A stretch of 64,000 nt of DNA from Anodontia alba (GCA_964016985.1 OZ024837.1:41264018-41328017), one strand, 5' to 3'; positions 33,978 through 44,976 are shown, numbered from the stretch's first letter. The notes: generated from the letters alone by a model not told the origin. Numbers and translations: made by a program.

Positions 33978-33979
33978 GG

Positions 33980-34640
33980 GAATCACCGTTCTTAGTCAGG
34001 GCATGCGAGAGTTTATGTAGAACAGAGTTTATGTTTATTTAGAGTTCATGTTATTTTCCGGAATCACAGCGTAAGTTGGGCCTATTTGTCCTAAGTATTG
34101 GTGAGAAACGCTCAGTTCGGCGTATATCCTTCTCGGTGTAATGTTTATGGCGCATTGTATACATTCCGTATAAAGACACAGTGGTGTTGATAAGAAGTTA
34201 AGCATTTTTCCTTTTTTGTACGCTGTGTTTATGTTGGTGTTGATAAGAAAGATGTTGTTTTTTTTCTTTTGTACACTGTGTTTATCGCACTATGTATGCA
34301 TTTCACATATTCCTAAATACCCTAAGTTATCAAATCGCAGCGGGCTAGATAACATGGGCCCGAAAAGGGCATAATCTGTTCTGCAACTATTTCAGCTCGT
34401 ATAATTTGTTTTTGTAAGTTTTACTATTTCATTCTTTAAGCCTCAGGTAAACAAATCATTTGCAATGTTAATGATTAACTCTCAAAATGTAGTTTACTCC
34501 TTATCATTTCAGCATCCATTCTGGATCCAGTGCTATCAAAAAGATTTTGTTGGGTATTATGTCTTTCTCCAAATATATATTGGAAGAGTCGAATTTCAAT
34601 TTTAGGTATGCCAGACTATAAGATTAAGATAAAAAAGAGA
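33980..34640. other. No recognised feature
   Basis: Could include the Penelope-like element's 3' part. Direct repeat GTGTTGATAAGAA (34193, 34237) with TACGCTGTGTTTATG / TACACTGTGTTTATC. Confidence 0.35.
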
Positions 34641-34654
34641 AAATGGACTGGAAT

Positions 34655-34729
34655 ATTTGCAAACAGTGGAGACCCTGCTCAGATGACGCATTCTGCGGCG
34701 TCTGATCTTGGTCTGCACTGTTTGCCAAA
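34655..34729 (+). repeat. HpB stem
   Basis: GCAAACAGTGGAGACCC..TCTGCACTGTTTGCC with mismatched apical stem (GATGACGCATTCTGCGGCGTC). Confidence 0.6.
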
Positions 34730-34954
34730 TTTCTCTTTTTTGGGGCCTCCAGACTAAAATTGGTTAATGGAAAGATAAAGTACGTATGCACTTTTCTAGT
34801 TCATTTGGCAGTTCAGCAGTTGTAAAATGCTTTTCATTATCAACAGTTTATAAACAGAAACGTTAACGAATTTGATCGAGGGATTTTGATGGAAGCCATT
34901 CTTTTTTGCCAAATGTGCATGAGTGTTCCTCAAAATGCAGAAAATAAGATCGTG

Positions 34955-35057
34955 ACTGATATGCGATATGTGACTGATATGTGGTATGTGACTGATATGC
35001 GATATGTGACTGATATGTGGTGTGTGACTGATATGCGATATGTGACTGATATGCGAA
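34955..35057 (+). repeat. 18-bp tandem repeat, about 6 units
   Basis: GACTGATATGCGATATGT alternating with GACTGATATGTGGTATGT, so a 36-bp higher-order unit. Reads T-D-M-R-Y-V in frame. Confidence 0.9.
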
Positions 35058-35159
35058 AAGACACACTATCTTCCGAAATAGAGATCCTCTTGAAATACAG
35101 AATAGGTCATAAACAGAAAATAAGAGACACGAGTCTACTCAAAAAAAAAAAATAATAAA

Positions 35160-35439
35160 CATTACGAAAACATGCCTATTCAATAATACTGAAAATTTTA
35201 CCACCACAAAATGAAAAAAAAAAATCAGACAAAAAACTGATATTTTTCATACGTCTGCTCAAACTATAGATTGTGGGTACTCGTTAGAACCGCCTCGGCG
35301 AGGCGGTTCTAACGAGCGCCACAATCTATGTTTTTGAGCAGAAATAAAAAAAATAATGTATACCCCTGTAAACCCCCGTTTTACTATACAAAAATGGGGT
35401 TTAAGGGGGTCAACATTATATAGGTATGTTTTCGTGATG
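35160..35439 (+). mobile_element. HpA element 14
   Basis: Both TIRs and the palindrome, with a small loss in the right arm (AACGAGCGCCACAATC). Confidence 0.9.
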
Positions 35440-35701
35440 GAAAATGCAACAGTCCCTGGCTGTTTTGCACGGTACTCTGTTTTCACATAACAATAATGTT
35501 TCAACCTAAATCGCCCCAAAGGACCAGAAGTTTAAATTATATTGGCCCTATATCGCAGTATGGGGCGACCTTTTATATCCTATACACAAGCATTATAACA
35601 ACAACTGCTGCAGTTGCAAAACATTCTGAAATAGGAATCCTTTGGAACCGCAGAACATATCGAAAACATTAAAAAAAAAAAAAAAAACAGAATTGGTTTG
35701 T

Positions 35702-35925
35702 CAGTGAGGCCCTCCCAGGGGTTCTGGGGAATAGGGGAATAATATCATTTATTTCAGGGGAACAGGAGAACACAAGTCTAAAATGAAGGGAACAGGAGAA
35801 CAAAGGCAATTTCGGGCAGCAGAGAACATAGAAAATTAAGATTTTGATTTTCGGGAACAAGGGAAAATTAGAAAATATTTCAGGGGAACAAGGGAACAGG
35901 TATCCCCTGGGAGGGCCTCGTTAAT
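35702..35925. mobile_element. HpO inverted-repeat element
   Basis: GAGGCCCTCCCAGGGG and CCCCTGGGAGGGCCTC: perfect 16-bp TIRs. Interior repeats GGGAACAGGAGAACA. Single copy in the window. Confidence 0.75.
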
Positions 35926-36210
35926 CACGTCTGAAATGTTTCTGTTGGGTCTGTTTTGTTCAGCGTATGCTAGAGCAAGGTTTTCAGCTGTACTGAAGCG
36001 GACTCCAATGAAATAATGATTTAAATGACACCATGGTCAAAGTATATAAACTGACAGAGCTATTCTGATTTTTTTCTCTCAGTCATTTGCTTTTATAATC
36101 GTCCCTATGTATCATGAAAAAGATACGTCACATTGCCAAACGATTACTGTGTTCCATTGTGCTTTTCCACAAACATAATATTCACTACATCAAACTTCTG
36201 TTAGAAAATA

Positions 36211-36553
36211 CAATCGAACTTCAGTGGCTCGAACATCTTTGGGACCATGGCAATTTGTTCGAGATATGGGGAGTTCGAGCAACTCAGGGTTAATGATAAC
36301 ACCAGATCAATAAGCTAATGGCGATAATTTAGGGATCTTCTAGACAATTATGATATGTTGAGTGTCTCATGAGAATCGCCTCGATGAGGCGATTATAATG
36401 AGTACATACAACATACAATTTCGTGATAAAGTAAATAAATTTCCCTAAATATTTATTTTCTTGAGAATCGGAAGAATTTCGTAGGGATTCAAAAACGAGT
36501 TCCAATTAGCCATGTTAAACGGGCCATCGGTGTTCGAGTCATAGAGATTTTAC
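36211..36553 (+). mobile_element. HpF element
   Basis: CAATCGAACTTCAGTGGCTC start, ATCGCCTCGATGAGGCGAT core, GAGCCATCGGTGTTCGAGTC right. Confidence 0.8.
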
Positions 36554-36642
36554 TCGTGTTTCAAGTGTTTTGCGTATTTGGTTCGGTATAAATGAACTTC
36601 ACTTAAAAGGGAATCCTAATCTTCTGTTAAAAAATCATTTAA

Positions 36643-36921
36643 CATCACGAAAACATACCTATATAATTCTGACCCCCTTAAACCCCACTTTTATATAGTA
36701 AAACTGGGGTTTACAGGGGTATACATAATTTTCATAGTTTTGCTCTGAAACATAGATTTTGGGTACTCGTTAGAACCACCTCGCCGAGGCGGTTCTAACG
36801 AGTACCCACAATCTGTGTTTTGAGCAGAACTATGAAAAATATCGGAATGTTTTATCTGAAAATTTTCATTTTCATGGTGATAAAATTTTCAGTACATTTG
36901 AATAGGCATGTTTTCGTAATG
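36643..36921 (-). mobile_element. HpA element 15
   Basis: Both TIRs; full palindrome with one mismatch (AACCACC/GGCGGTT). Confidence 0.9.
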
Positions 36922-37339
36922 GCAAATAAGAAGTCATACAAGTTATCCCCCTTATTAAAAACATTTGGGGACACTGTCAAGTGAAACCAGTCCCCATAAG
37001 CACAGCATAAACAGTATTTGTTTTTGCACTTTTTGGGTCGATTGTTTACAATCGAACCATAGTATACAAACGCCAAATTTCCTTAAGATAGTTATCCACC
37101 GGATTATCTTTAACAAATATGCTCAAACCGCGCGTTAGACGAAATCAAGGTAACGTGTATTCATAGCCGAGCATTATATAGTAGTATTTGTTAAAATTTT
37201 AGAACAAGTATGGTAGGGAGATGAGGTGTCTGAATACTTAGGGTAAATACAGTAACTCTGACTTACTTATTTACGGCATCTTATCAGGGTCTACACTGTT
37301 AACGTAGGTCTAGATAAGGGAGGGTATCCAGTAAATATA

Positions 37340-37490
37340 TTTCTTATTTCTCCATGAAAACATATGTTGTTGGTACTCATTAGAAGCGCATCGTCGAGGC
37401 GCTTCTAATGAGTACCCACAACACATGTTTTACGAGGCGCTTCTAATGAGTACCCACAACATATGTTTTCGTGGAGAAATAAGAAAAATA
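37340..37490. repeat. HpM hairpin with a triplicated arm
   Basis: Left arm GGTACTCATTAGAAGCGC, then two tandem copies of the right arm GAGGCGCTTCTAATGAGTAC (37397-37427, 37434-37464). Confidence 0.8.
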
Positions 37491-37620
37491 TCAATACTTT
37501 TGGATTGAAAAAAGCGCCTTAACTAGTGCTATGCTGTTAACCTTTAATCAGTACGTTTTAGTCATATCAATAGGTAGTCAAATGGACTTGGTCAAGTTAA
37601 GGACAAGTATGGTAAGGAGA

Positions 37621-37638
37621 TTTTTTTTTTTTTTTTTT

Positions 37639-37669
<31 letters not shown>

Positions 37670-37671
37670 AT
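37621..37671 (+). repeat. Poly-T tract
   Basis: Near-pure T next to a SINE, likely its tail read on the opposite strand. Confidence 0.8.
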
Positions 37672-37889
37672 TTGGGTTTTACGGCCCTTTCAAGAATATT
37701 TCACTTATATCGAGCCGATCGTTCATCGAAGGTGGGCGAAAACCGGAGAACCCGGAGAAAAACCACCTGACCATCCGTAAGCAGAACTTGGCTTTCCCAC
37801 ATATGACCCGAGCCAGGCTCGAACCACAGCGGTGAGAAACCTAATGAATCAAGAATCAACTCTCTTATCCACTAGGCTACGGGGGCCCG
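37672..37889 (-). mobile_element. tRNA-type SINE (reverse)
   Basis: On minus: GGGCCCCCGTAGCCTAGTGG head, B-box GGTTCGAGCC, TTTTTCTCCGGGTTCTCCGG body. Poly-A at the minus-strand 3' end. Confidence 0.75.
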
Positions 37890-37922
37890 TTATGGTAAGG
37901 AGATAAGGTGTCCGAATAACTA

Positions 37923-38138
37923 TAGACTGGCTCCAGTCTCCAGTGACTAAATATTTCTCTCATAATCCTGTTTGATAATCCACTAAAATAAAACCAAAAC
38001 TAATATCATGACTATAAAGGCTGGTCACTAGTGACCAGCCTTTATAGTCATGCTATTACTTTGGTTTTATTTTAGTGGATTAAATTATTGAACAGATTAT
38101 GAGAAAAATTATTTTGTCACTAGAGATTGGAGCCAGTA
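37923..38138. mobile_element. HpH element by Wnt9 exon 2
   Basis: TA-GACTGGCTCCAGTC left, GGAGCCAG-TA right. AAGGCTGGTCACTAGTGACC centre. Its edge is 57 nt into intron 2. Confidence 0.85.
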
Positions 38139-38195
38139 GAATAACTAGGATTAATGAGGTATAAATATGGCCAATGACTTCCACAAAAGACTTAC

Positions 38196-38464
38196 CTTTC
38201 TTGAGGATATTTAGTCTATATTTCTCTGCCAAAGAGCAATTCCATCTTTCCCTACGAAACTGACGATCGCATTCAAATTTGGCTAGCTCTGTCGACTCAT
38301 AGAGAGTGTGTGCCACACCCTTGTCCCGCCGACATATCTTCCTCTGCTTCCGCTGCAACATCATCAAATCACACAACTTGGCAGCCGACAATTCTCGTCT
38401 GTCCTCCATCAGATGAGGGTTATACCCAATACCGTCTGTTAAAATGTGTTTCCTCGCTGCCAGC
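38196..38464 (-). CDS. Wnt9: Wnt9 coding exon 2
   Basis: Residues 28-116 of the predicted protein plus split glycines at both ends. Family motifs in order: C-D-L..L-Q-R-K-Q-R-K-I-C-R-R-D-K-G-V-A (the Wnt9 RKQRRxCRRDPGVAETL block), E-L-A-K-F-E-C-D-R-Q-F-R, then R-E-R-W-N-C-S, the near-universal Wnt RWNC motif. N-C-S is a potential N-glycosylation site. The exon ends ..I-L-K-K-G as in vertebrate WNT9 (LLKRG). The acceptor is ttattttccctag (AG at 38465-38466). The donor is GTAAGT from 38195. It enters in phase 2 and leaves in phase 1. The ORF stays open upstream of the acceptor to an ATG at 38535, which I read as intronic (see findings). Neighbours: an HpH element ends 57 nt beyond the donor. 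Confidence 0.95.
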
Positions 38465-38658
38465 CTAGGGAAAATAATCAGTGAAGCGTAAAAAATCAGT
38501 GAAGCGTTACACAGTAGAAGGGAGATAACCCTCATTATGCTTAAAAGACTTTCATTCTAAATCATACTACGTTTCTGAAATTTTATTCACAATAAAATCC
38601 TCTTTATATCCTAAAATCCGTAGTCGGAAGACAACTTACAAGGAATCATTTGTTTTTT

Positions 38659-38785
38659 TTGTTGTTGTTGTTGTTGTTGTTTTTTGTTGTTGTTTTTTTT
38701 GTTGTTTTTTTTGTTTTTGTTTTTGTTTTTTGTTGTTTTTTTTTTTGTTTTTTTTTTTTTTGTTTTTTTTTGTTTTGTTTTTTTA
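38659..38785 (+). repeat. (GTT)n and (T)nG tract
   Basis: Low complexity. Phe-rich ORFs are artefacts. Confidence 0.9.
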
Positions 38786-39267
38786 CCAATTACGCTTTAA
38801 TCGTGCATTTCGTTTCGATCGTTCTAAGTTATGTCACTCTTTACTCGTGGATTTCTTTTCTACCATTCCAAGTTTCTTGGAAATCTACACCATTCTCCTT
38901 AGTACAGGTATCACTGTCAATGTGTCGAATAACCTTTTTTCAGTTACTTTTTCGTCCTGTAGAAGAGTAATTAGTACCTGGTCTCTAGATAAATAAATAG
39001 AAATATTACTGTTTTTCTTGTTTCTCCACCAAAGTCACTCAGCTATTTCTTTATTCACAATGTAATAAGTAGATTAGCCATTATCCTGGGTATATTTTAC
39101 GAAGTCCAAGAAAACTGCCTAGTATTAAAAGATCATTTCAAGTAACGTAAATTACAGCAATGACACTAAATTTCTAGGGCACTGAATACACTTTGTATAT
39201 TTTCTGCGATTTGGTTTACCAGGTAGATAACTTTTGTCACTACCTGTTTGCTGTTCTGCTCACCAAT

Positions 39268-39357
39268 CCCTTCTGAAACGAGGTCTACTCTAAAAGGAAA
39301 GAATTTGCTCCCGAGGGGAGCAATTTCTTTCCTTTAGAGTAGACCTTTCAGAAGGGA
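39268..39357. repeat. HpJ hairpin element
   Basis: CCCTTCTGAAACGAGGTCTA to TAGACCTTTCAGAAGGG, loop CTCCCGAGGGGAG. Confidence 0.75.
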
Positions 39358-39588
39358 GACAAAACAGTTATGAAAAAGTGGTCTCCCCTGCAAATATAGA
39401 TATTGCCCTTTACGGCTACTGTCCAGTGACGTAAATTACAGCAATCGCATATCTAACTAAGTTATTAATTCATGGCATTGTCCAGTAACGTAAAATACAA
39501 CCCTTACACAATAACCCTTAAGTCATTAATCCATACTGTCATATGACTGTTCTGCATTTTCCTTAAAAACACGAATAGTCTATTGTTT

Positions 39589-39799
39589 TTACCTTAAGTA
39601 TTCGGACACATTAAGTGTTTACCATACTTGTCCTAAAATTTGAACCAGTCTAGTTTCCTACCTGGTAAACGGTGTCTAAATATTGGTAGATGAGTGACAG
39701 TGTAGATCCTGATCAGATGCCGCGTTCTATGGCGTCTGATCTTGGTCTGCACTGTTTGTCCATGTCAGTATGTCCGAATAGTTAGGTTAAATACAGTAA
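39589..39799. mobile_element. HpB element, complete
   Basis: TTACCTTAAGTATTCGGACA left and TGTCCGAATAGTTAGGTTAA right. Core TGATCAGATGCCGCGTTCTA. Confidence 0.8.
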
Positions 39800-40305
39800 T
39801 AAGTCTTATTTTGTCCGAGAATTTATGCAGCAAAGGTTTAGGTTTTCTTCAGCGTTCTCATTTTTTGTCTACGGAACATCATGTCTTTCCGGTTCCAAGA
39901 TACATTCTGTTAAGTTTCTGGAAATGTTCCATTGTTATAATCATTATACCCTAACTCGAAAAAAAAAATACTTTTTATTAGAGCAGCTCTAGTTATTAAT
40001 GCGTCTTAACGTATATTCGAACAAAGAACACCTTGATTCGCGTGAGCATGCGTATATGCGAAGAAAGAACGCCGAGATTCGCGTACGCATGTGCGCTGTC
40101 TGATTTGGTCTTCGTGTTTTTTGGGGTTTTTTTTCCTGTCAGATTCTACATTATACAAGCTTCCTTGGGAGAAAAGAGATGATCCTGATTAGATTGCGTC
40201 GATGCGCATGTTGATATAGGTATATTCTATATCCGTTAAAGTCTTCTTTTCAGTGAAGCGGCATATATCAGTTGGACTCTAAATTTTAAAGCCAGTGTAA
40301 TACAA

Positions 40306-40516
40306 TATTTACCCTAAATATTCGGACATCTAAACTCCTTACCATACTTATTCTAAATTGTGGACAAGTCCTTTTATCTACCTGCAGACGTCTAAAAACT
40401 GTTCGATGAGTGGCAAACAATGTTGACCCTGATCAGACGCCGCAGAACGCGGCGTCTGATCTGGATCTACACCGTTTGCTTAGACCTATCTGTCCGATTA
40501 CTTAGAATAAACATGG
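40306..40516. mobile_element. HpB element, complete
   Basis: TATTTACCCTAAATATTCGG left and CTGTCCGATTACTTAGAATA right. Core GATCAGACGCCGCAGAACGC. Confidence 0.8.
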
Positions 40517-40519
40517 CAT

Positions 40520-41070
40520 TTTAGATCAATATTTTTCCACGAAATCGCGCGAAGTTTCTATTATCTTATCAAAACAGTCTCTGTGATACGATTCAAATTA
40601 CATCCTTGAATATATATTTTATCTTAAGAAAATATTCATTTCAATGTTTTGTTTGTCTAGAATCCTCTGTTATCACTATATAAGATAGTTCCTGGAAAAA
40701 AAACGTATTATAATCCCTTGATTATCTGATATTCAATTTGAGTAATTCTTCCATGTAATTAGATGTACTTTTTTGCTCGTGATGGCATTTTATTCTGACA
40801 AGCATCCCCTTGTCTATCACCATGTAATCATAAATGCGCTTTTATGTAGGTAATAAAACAACATATAAATTGACACGTTTTTGTGTTGCTCAACAAAATG
40901 TCTTAAATGCCTCGTCATAAATTACCGGTACAGAAAAAAAATGTTGTCTTCAAGTTTAAAAATAAAATGAAAATTGCAATTAAACGTACAGATGGCTAAG
41001 AATGCATGCGGTTTGGTTTAAGTGGAATTGTCACACTTTCAGGGAAAAGACAACTCTGTCGAAATTATTT
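40520..41070. other. No recognised feature
   Basis: AT-rich intron with nothing repeated elsewhere in the window that I can see. Confidence 0.4.
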
Positions 41071-41072
41071 TT

Positions 41073-41188
41073 ACCCCCCCCCCCCCCCCCCCCCACCCCT
41101 CTCAAAAGGGATCTACTCTATAAGGAAAGAATTTGCTCCCAGAGGGTGCAAATTCTTTCCTTTTACAGTAGACCCACTTTCAGAACGG
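41073..41188. repeat. Poly-C run and HpJ hairpin
   Basis: C run 41074-41094, then CTCAAAAGGGATCTACTC.. palindrome AAGGAAAGAATTTGCTCCC. Confidence 0.8.
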
Positions 41189-41449
41189 ACTGGCGTGCAG
41201 TTAAAACAAACAGAGAGTCACGAAAAGTTGGCTGCCTTGGCGAAAAAGGCGATAAATCTAACCAAGTGTACCCATATTCCTTAAATTCAGTCTAAAAAGT
41301 TGAGCATGTATATATACGCAATTTATCTTAGATATTTTGATGAATGAAAATTGCAACATTAATTGAGATTTTTCCTCTACAAATTCATTGACAAGAAATA
41401 ATCGTCTATCTTCGATATATTCGCAGCAAGCCGAGAAAAAAAAAAAAGT

Positions 41450-41635
41450 CTCGATGCTGAAGAAAAAAGGGCCAAATCAGCCAGCGCTTTCGCGAGGTCT
41501 GATCAAGACCTTCGTTTTCCGGTTACAGAACCATCGGATAAGGCAGACTATATTGATAAATAAAGAACCCTGTTCAGGCTGTGTGAAATGCGCAGGCTGA
41601 TCCGAGTCTTTCATGGACACACGTCATAAGTTCTT
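41450..41635 (+). repeat. HpC repeat
   Basis: CCAAATCAGCCAGCGC..GAGGTCTGATCAAG and CTGTGTGAAATGCGCAGGCTG. Confidence 0.5.
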
Positions 41636-41801
41636 AAAACTGCTCAAAAAACAGCAAAAGGAGTTTTTTTTAAATGCAAGAAGTGTTTTTTTTTTCTTTG
41701 TCCTTTTCATGAAATAAAATCAAAATAACACTTTAATTATTCAATCGAACATGCATGTACACAGCTCGATTTTTTAATAAGATGTTCATCGATTAATTAT
41801 G

Positions 41802-42181
41802 CAGGGCGGATCCAGGATGATTTATGAGAAGTTCGATTTGATCGAATTACCTACTTACTCTATGTGTTCGGGAATACACGCCTCAGCAAACAGCGTAGAC
41901 CCAGATCAGACGCCGCAGAACGCGGCGTCTGATCAGGGTCTACACTGTTTGCCACTCATTCAGCAACTTTACACACATTCACAGGTAGTAAAATGGACTT
42001 GTTGAAGAGGAAGTATAAGGAAAAGAGTAAGGTGTGTGAATATTTAGGGTAAATTGGTTATCACAAATTTATCGGATTTATCTAAAATTTCTCATGAAAA
42101 TGATTTTTTGTGTCAAAGGGGCTCGACTGAACCACCCCCTAACACCCACCCATCCCCAAACCCGCTCTGAATCCTCCCCTA
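41802..42181. mobile_element. HpR element carrying a perfect HpB-type stem
   Basis: CAGGGCGGATCCAGGATG left, TGAATCCTCCCCT right. GCAAACAGCGTAGACCCAGA..TACACTGTTTGC stem at 41886-41952. Confidence 0.75.
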
Positions 42182-42248
42182 AATTACAGGTGTTGCACTG
42201 AAGCGTTTTCGTTGTACATTTGTACATCGGTGTTTCGGACAACGCTTA

Positions 42249-42626
42249 CAATCGAACTTCAATGGCTCAATCATCTTTGGTGCCATGGAAATTTATTCCA
42301 AACATGAGCAGTTCGAGGGTTAATCATAGCACCAGGACAGGGGCAAATGGGGATAATTTAGGGACTTTTTCTCGATCTTCTATAGTAATATTATGTTGAG
42401 TGTACTCATTAGAATCGCCTCGATGAGGCATTAGAATCGCTTCGATATGGCGAATTGAATTGGTTCACACAACATACTTTTTCATGATAATATAAGAAAA
42501 ATTTCCTATAGAGAAGCCTAAATAATTGTTTTCTTGAGCTATCGGAACAATTTCCAAGGGCTAAAAAATAAGTTCGAATTAGCCGCGGTAAACGAGCCAT
42601 CCGTGTTCGAGTCATCGAAGATTTAC
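42249..42626 (+). mobile_element. HpF element
   Basis: CAATCGAACTTCAATGGCTC left; hairpin arm repeated and broken (ATTAGAATCGCCTCGATGAG then ATTAGAATCGCTTCGATATG). Confidence 0.75.
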
Positions 42627-42662
42627 TGAGGTTTCTTTTGTACAACAGTTTCGCAGATTTTT

Positions 42663-42876
42663 TTAACCCTTGTCCTGCTGAATAAATTAATATGCCACGC
42701 CCACTTCTAATCGTCAGCCAATCAGATTACTTGATCCGAATTATTGCTTTAAATTCACATACTTAATGGCAAACAGTGCAGATCCAGATCAGTTGGCTTC
42801 TTCAGAAGCCAACTGATCTGGATCTATACTGTTTGCAAAGGCAGGGTATATCCGGGTTCAGCAGGACTAGGGTTCA
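42663..42876. mobile_element. HpD element
   Basis: TTAA-CCCTTGTCCTGCTGAA left; right TTCAGCAGGACTAGGG with TTCA in place of TTAA. Stem GATCAGTTGGCTTC/GAAGCCAACTGATC perfect. Confidence 0.88.
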
Positions 42877-43212
42877 GATTTTGGTATATTCATCCAGACA
42901 GTTTGTTATCAATAAATCACACAGATGAAGCAAAAGATTGGAAATAATTATGCTATATTAACCACTGATGCGAAGATTACACAGAACCCATCGAGTCTTT
43001 CTCTCTTTTTTCCTCTTGTGTCTTTCAACATTTATTTCTAAGATCATCAAAGATATTTTTTTCTTGCCTAAATCATCATTAATATCTTAGTTATTTGGCT
43101 GTGAATTCAAATCGAAAACAAATCTGTTAGTTTTCTTTATTCCGACTTTCATAGACCGTGCTGAAATTATAGAGCAAAGAATAGTAGAGTAGAGACTGGT
43201 CCGACTTAAGAG

Positions 43213-43216
43213 AGAC

Positions 43217-43273
<57 letters not shown>
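43213..43273 (+). repeat. (GA)n tract
   Basis: Simple repeat followed by (ACAG)n at 43288-43303. Confidence 0.95.
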
Positions 43274-43276
<3 letters not shown>

Positions 43277-43714
43277 TGGGGGAGATACAGACAGACAGAC
43301 AGACGACATTGGTTTTGTTATGTTCATTCATAGTTTATGTCGAATCAATAAACAACGGACACTATAGTTCATCTCGTCTCAATGCGCACTTGATGTTTCC
43401 GTTGTTCTTGGAAAACCGGATGTCCAATCTAAAAATGTTGTAATGGTATAATACTTTTCAAAACTATAATCCTCCAGATTTTCAATTCTATCTTGGTGAG
43501 TTAAATAATAAAAATATTCCAAATATGGTCCAATGTTATTTTTTTTTTTTTTTTTTTTTTTTGTCTGATTTCACTGCATTTAACAATACAAAAAGGCAAC
43601 GGCAATTTAATATTAGACCATATGGGAAATTTTTATCAGCTAACTTATTGGAATAAAATTTAAAATCCGGATGACTGCATTTCTGAAAAAGTTTTTACCA
43701 CGTAAAATTTTGGC

Positions 43715-43994
43715 ATTACGAAAACACGCCTATTTAAATATATAGAAAGTTTCACCTCCAAAAACTGAAAATATTCAGATAAAAAAAAACTGATATTTTT
43801 CATATTTCTGCTCAAAACATAGATTGTTGGTACTCGTTAGAACCGCCTCAGCGAGGTGGTTCTAACGAGTACCCACAATCTATATTTTTGAGCAAAATTA
43901 AGGAAAATAATGTATACCCCTGTAAACCCCAGTTTTACCATATAAAATTTGGGGTTTAAGGGGGTCAAAATTATATAGGCATGTTTTCGTGACG
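43715..43994 (+). mobile_element. HpA element 16
   Basis: Both ends (right GTTTTCGTGACG), palindrome centre CCTCAGCGAGG. Confidence 0.9.
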
Positions 43995-44658
43995 GGATGG
44001 ACTACCGGTTTTCGCAATGGATGATTAATCAAGTGCCAATTGAAACGAGACAGTTATTTCTGGAAAACTGGATGTCCATCATATGACTTCTTGGTGGTTT
44101 AAATTCTAAAGCTATTTTACCGGTAAAAATATAGGGTAGAGCTCGGGTTTTTCCGGAAATAATGAAAATGTCATGTATGCGGTGATTCGAGTGATTCGTC
44201 GTAAATATGCATCAACTACTAATAAAAGTCGTTTAGTTTGCCAAGTTGATTTGTACTTTTGTTAACAGTAGAAAACATAAACAGGTTGCCATTAAGAGGC
44301 TTATATTAACCGATCTTTTTTTTTTTCTAAAAGTAAGTACCTGTTCAAAGAACTAAGGTAGAAGAGTCTATTCGGCATAAATGGGTTAATGTGGATATGG
44401 CAGAGAGAAAGGGTTAAAAAGCCAGCTACTCTACACTAGGTGTAATCTCCGTTAACCATTGAAAAAGTATTAAAAACCCTGCAACACTCACCCCGAATCG
44501 GAGATAAAGCAACAACAAAATACGTGAGATTGTAGATCTACCAATTGTGAATCAGGTGATTGTCCGCCTTGATTAAATAAGCAGTTAAACTGATTTGTGT
44601 CCTTTCACTGTAAGCAAGACTATAACCTCTTTGTCCGAAATAACCTGCTTTGATTTTC

Positions 44659-44830
44659 TTAACCCTTAAAGCAACAATAAGAACTGCAGGAGAAGACATT
44701 TTGATTTTTTATATATTTTTAGAGAAAATAAGTATTGACATTTCATGTGAATCGTCTGCCAAGCAGACGATTCACATGAAATGGTAAGAATTATTTTCTC
44801 TAAAATTAAAGTTTTTCAAAGAGGACAGTG
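44659..44830. mobile_element. HpE2 element
   Basis: TTAA-CCCTTAAAGC left. Palindrome TTTCATGTGAATCGTCTGCC/GCAGACGATTCACATGAAAT: the variant core. Confidence 0.65.
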
Positions 44831-44887
44831 CATCAGAAAAAAGTTTGCTTCCCTGGTATCAAAAGGAAGGCCTTACTCTTAAAGAAT

Positions 44888-44976
44888 GTTTTCCTCCTCC
44901 TCCTCCTCCTCCTCGTGATGATGATGATGATGATGATGCATTCATGAATACTCCACTAACAGTTAAAATCAATCGA

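Larger units (their letters stand above)
16387..38195 (-). other. Wnt9: Wnt9 intron 2 (about 21.8 kb)
   Basis: Lies between the exon 2 donor (GTAAGT) and the exon 3 acceptor (ATTTTCAG). It holds most of the HpA copies, a dated SINE insertion, a 60-bp tandem array and the Penelope-like fragment. Confidence 0.9.

Noticed and set aside
38465..38535. ATG at 38535 as the Wnt9 start
   Set aside because: A good acceptor lies between it and the conserved part, and exon 1 at 58396-58475 joins in phase to give YFGL. Kept only as a possible alternative start.
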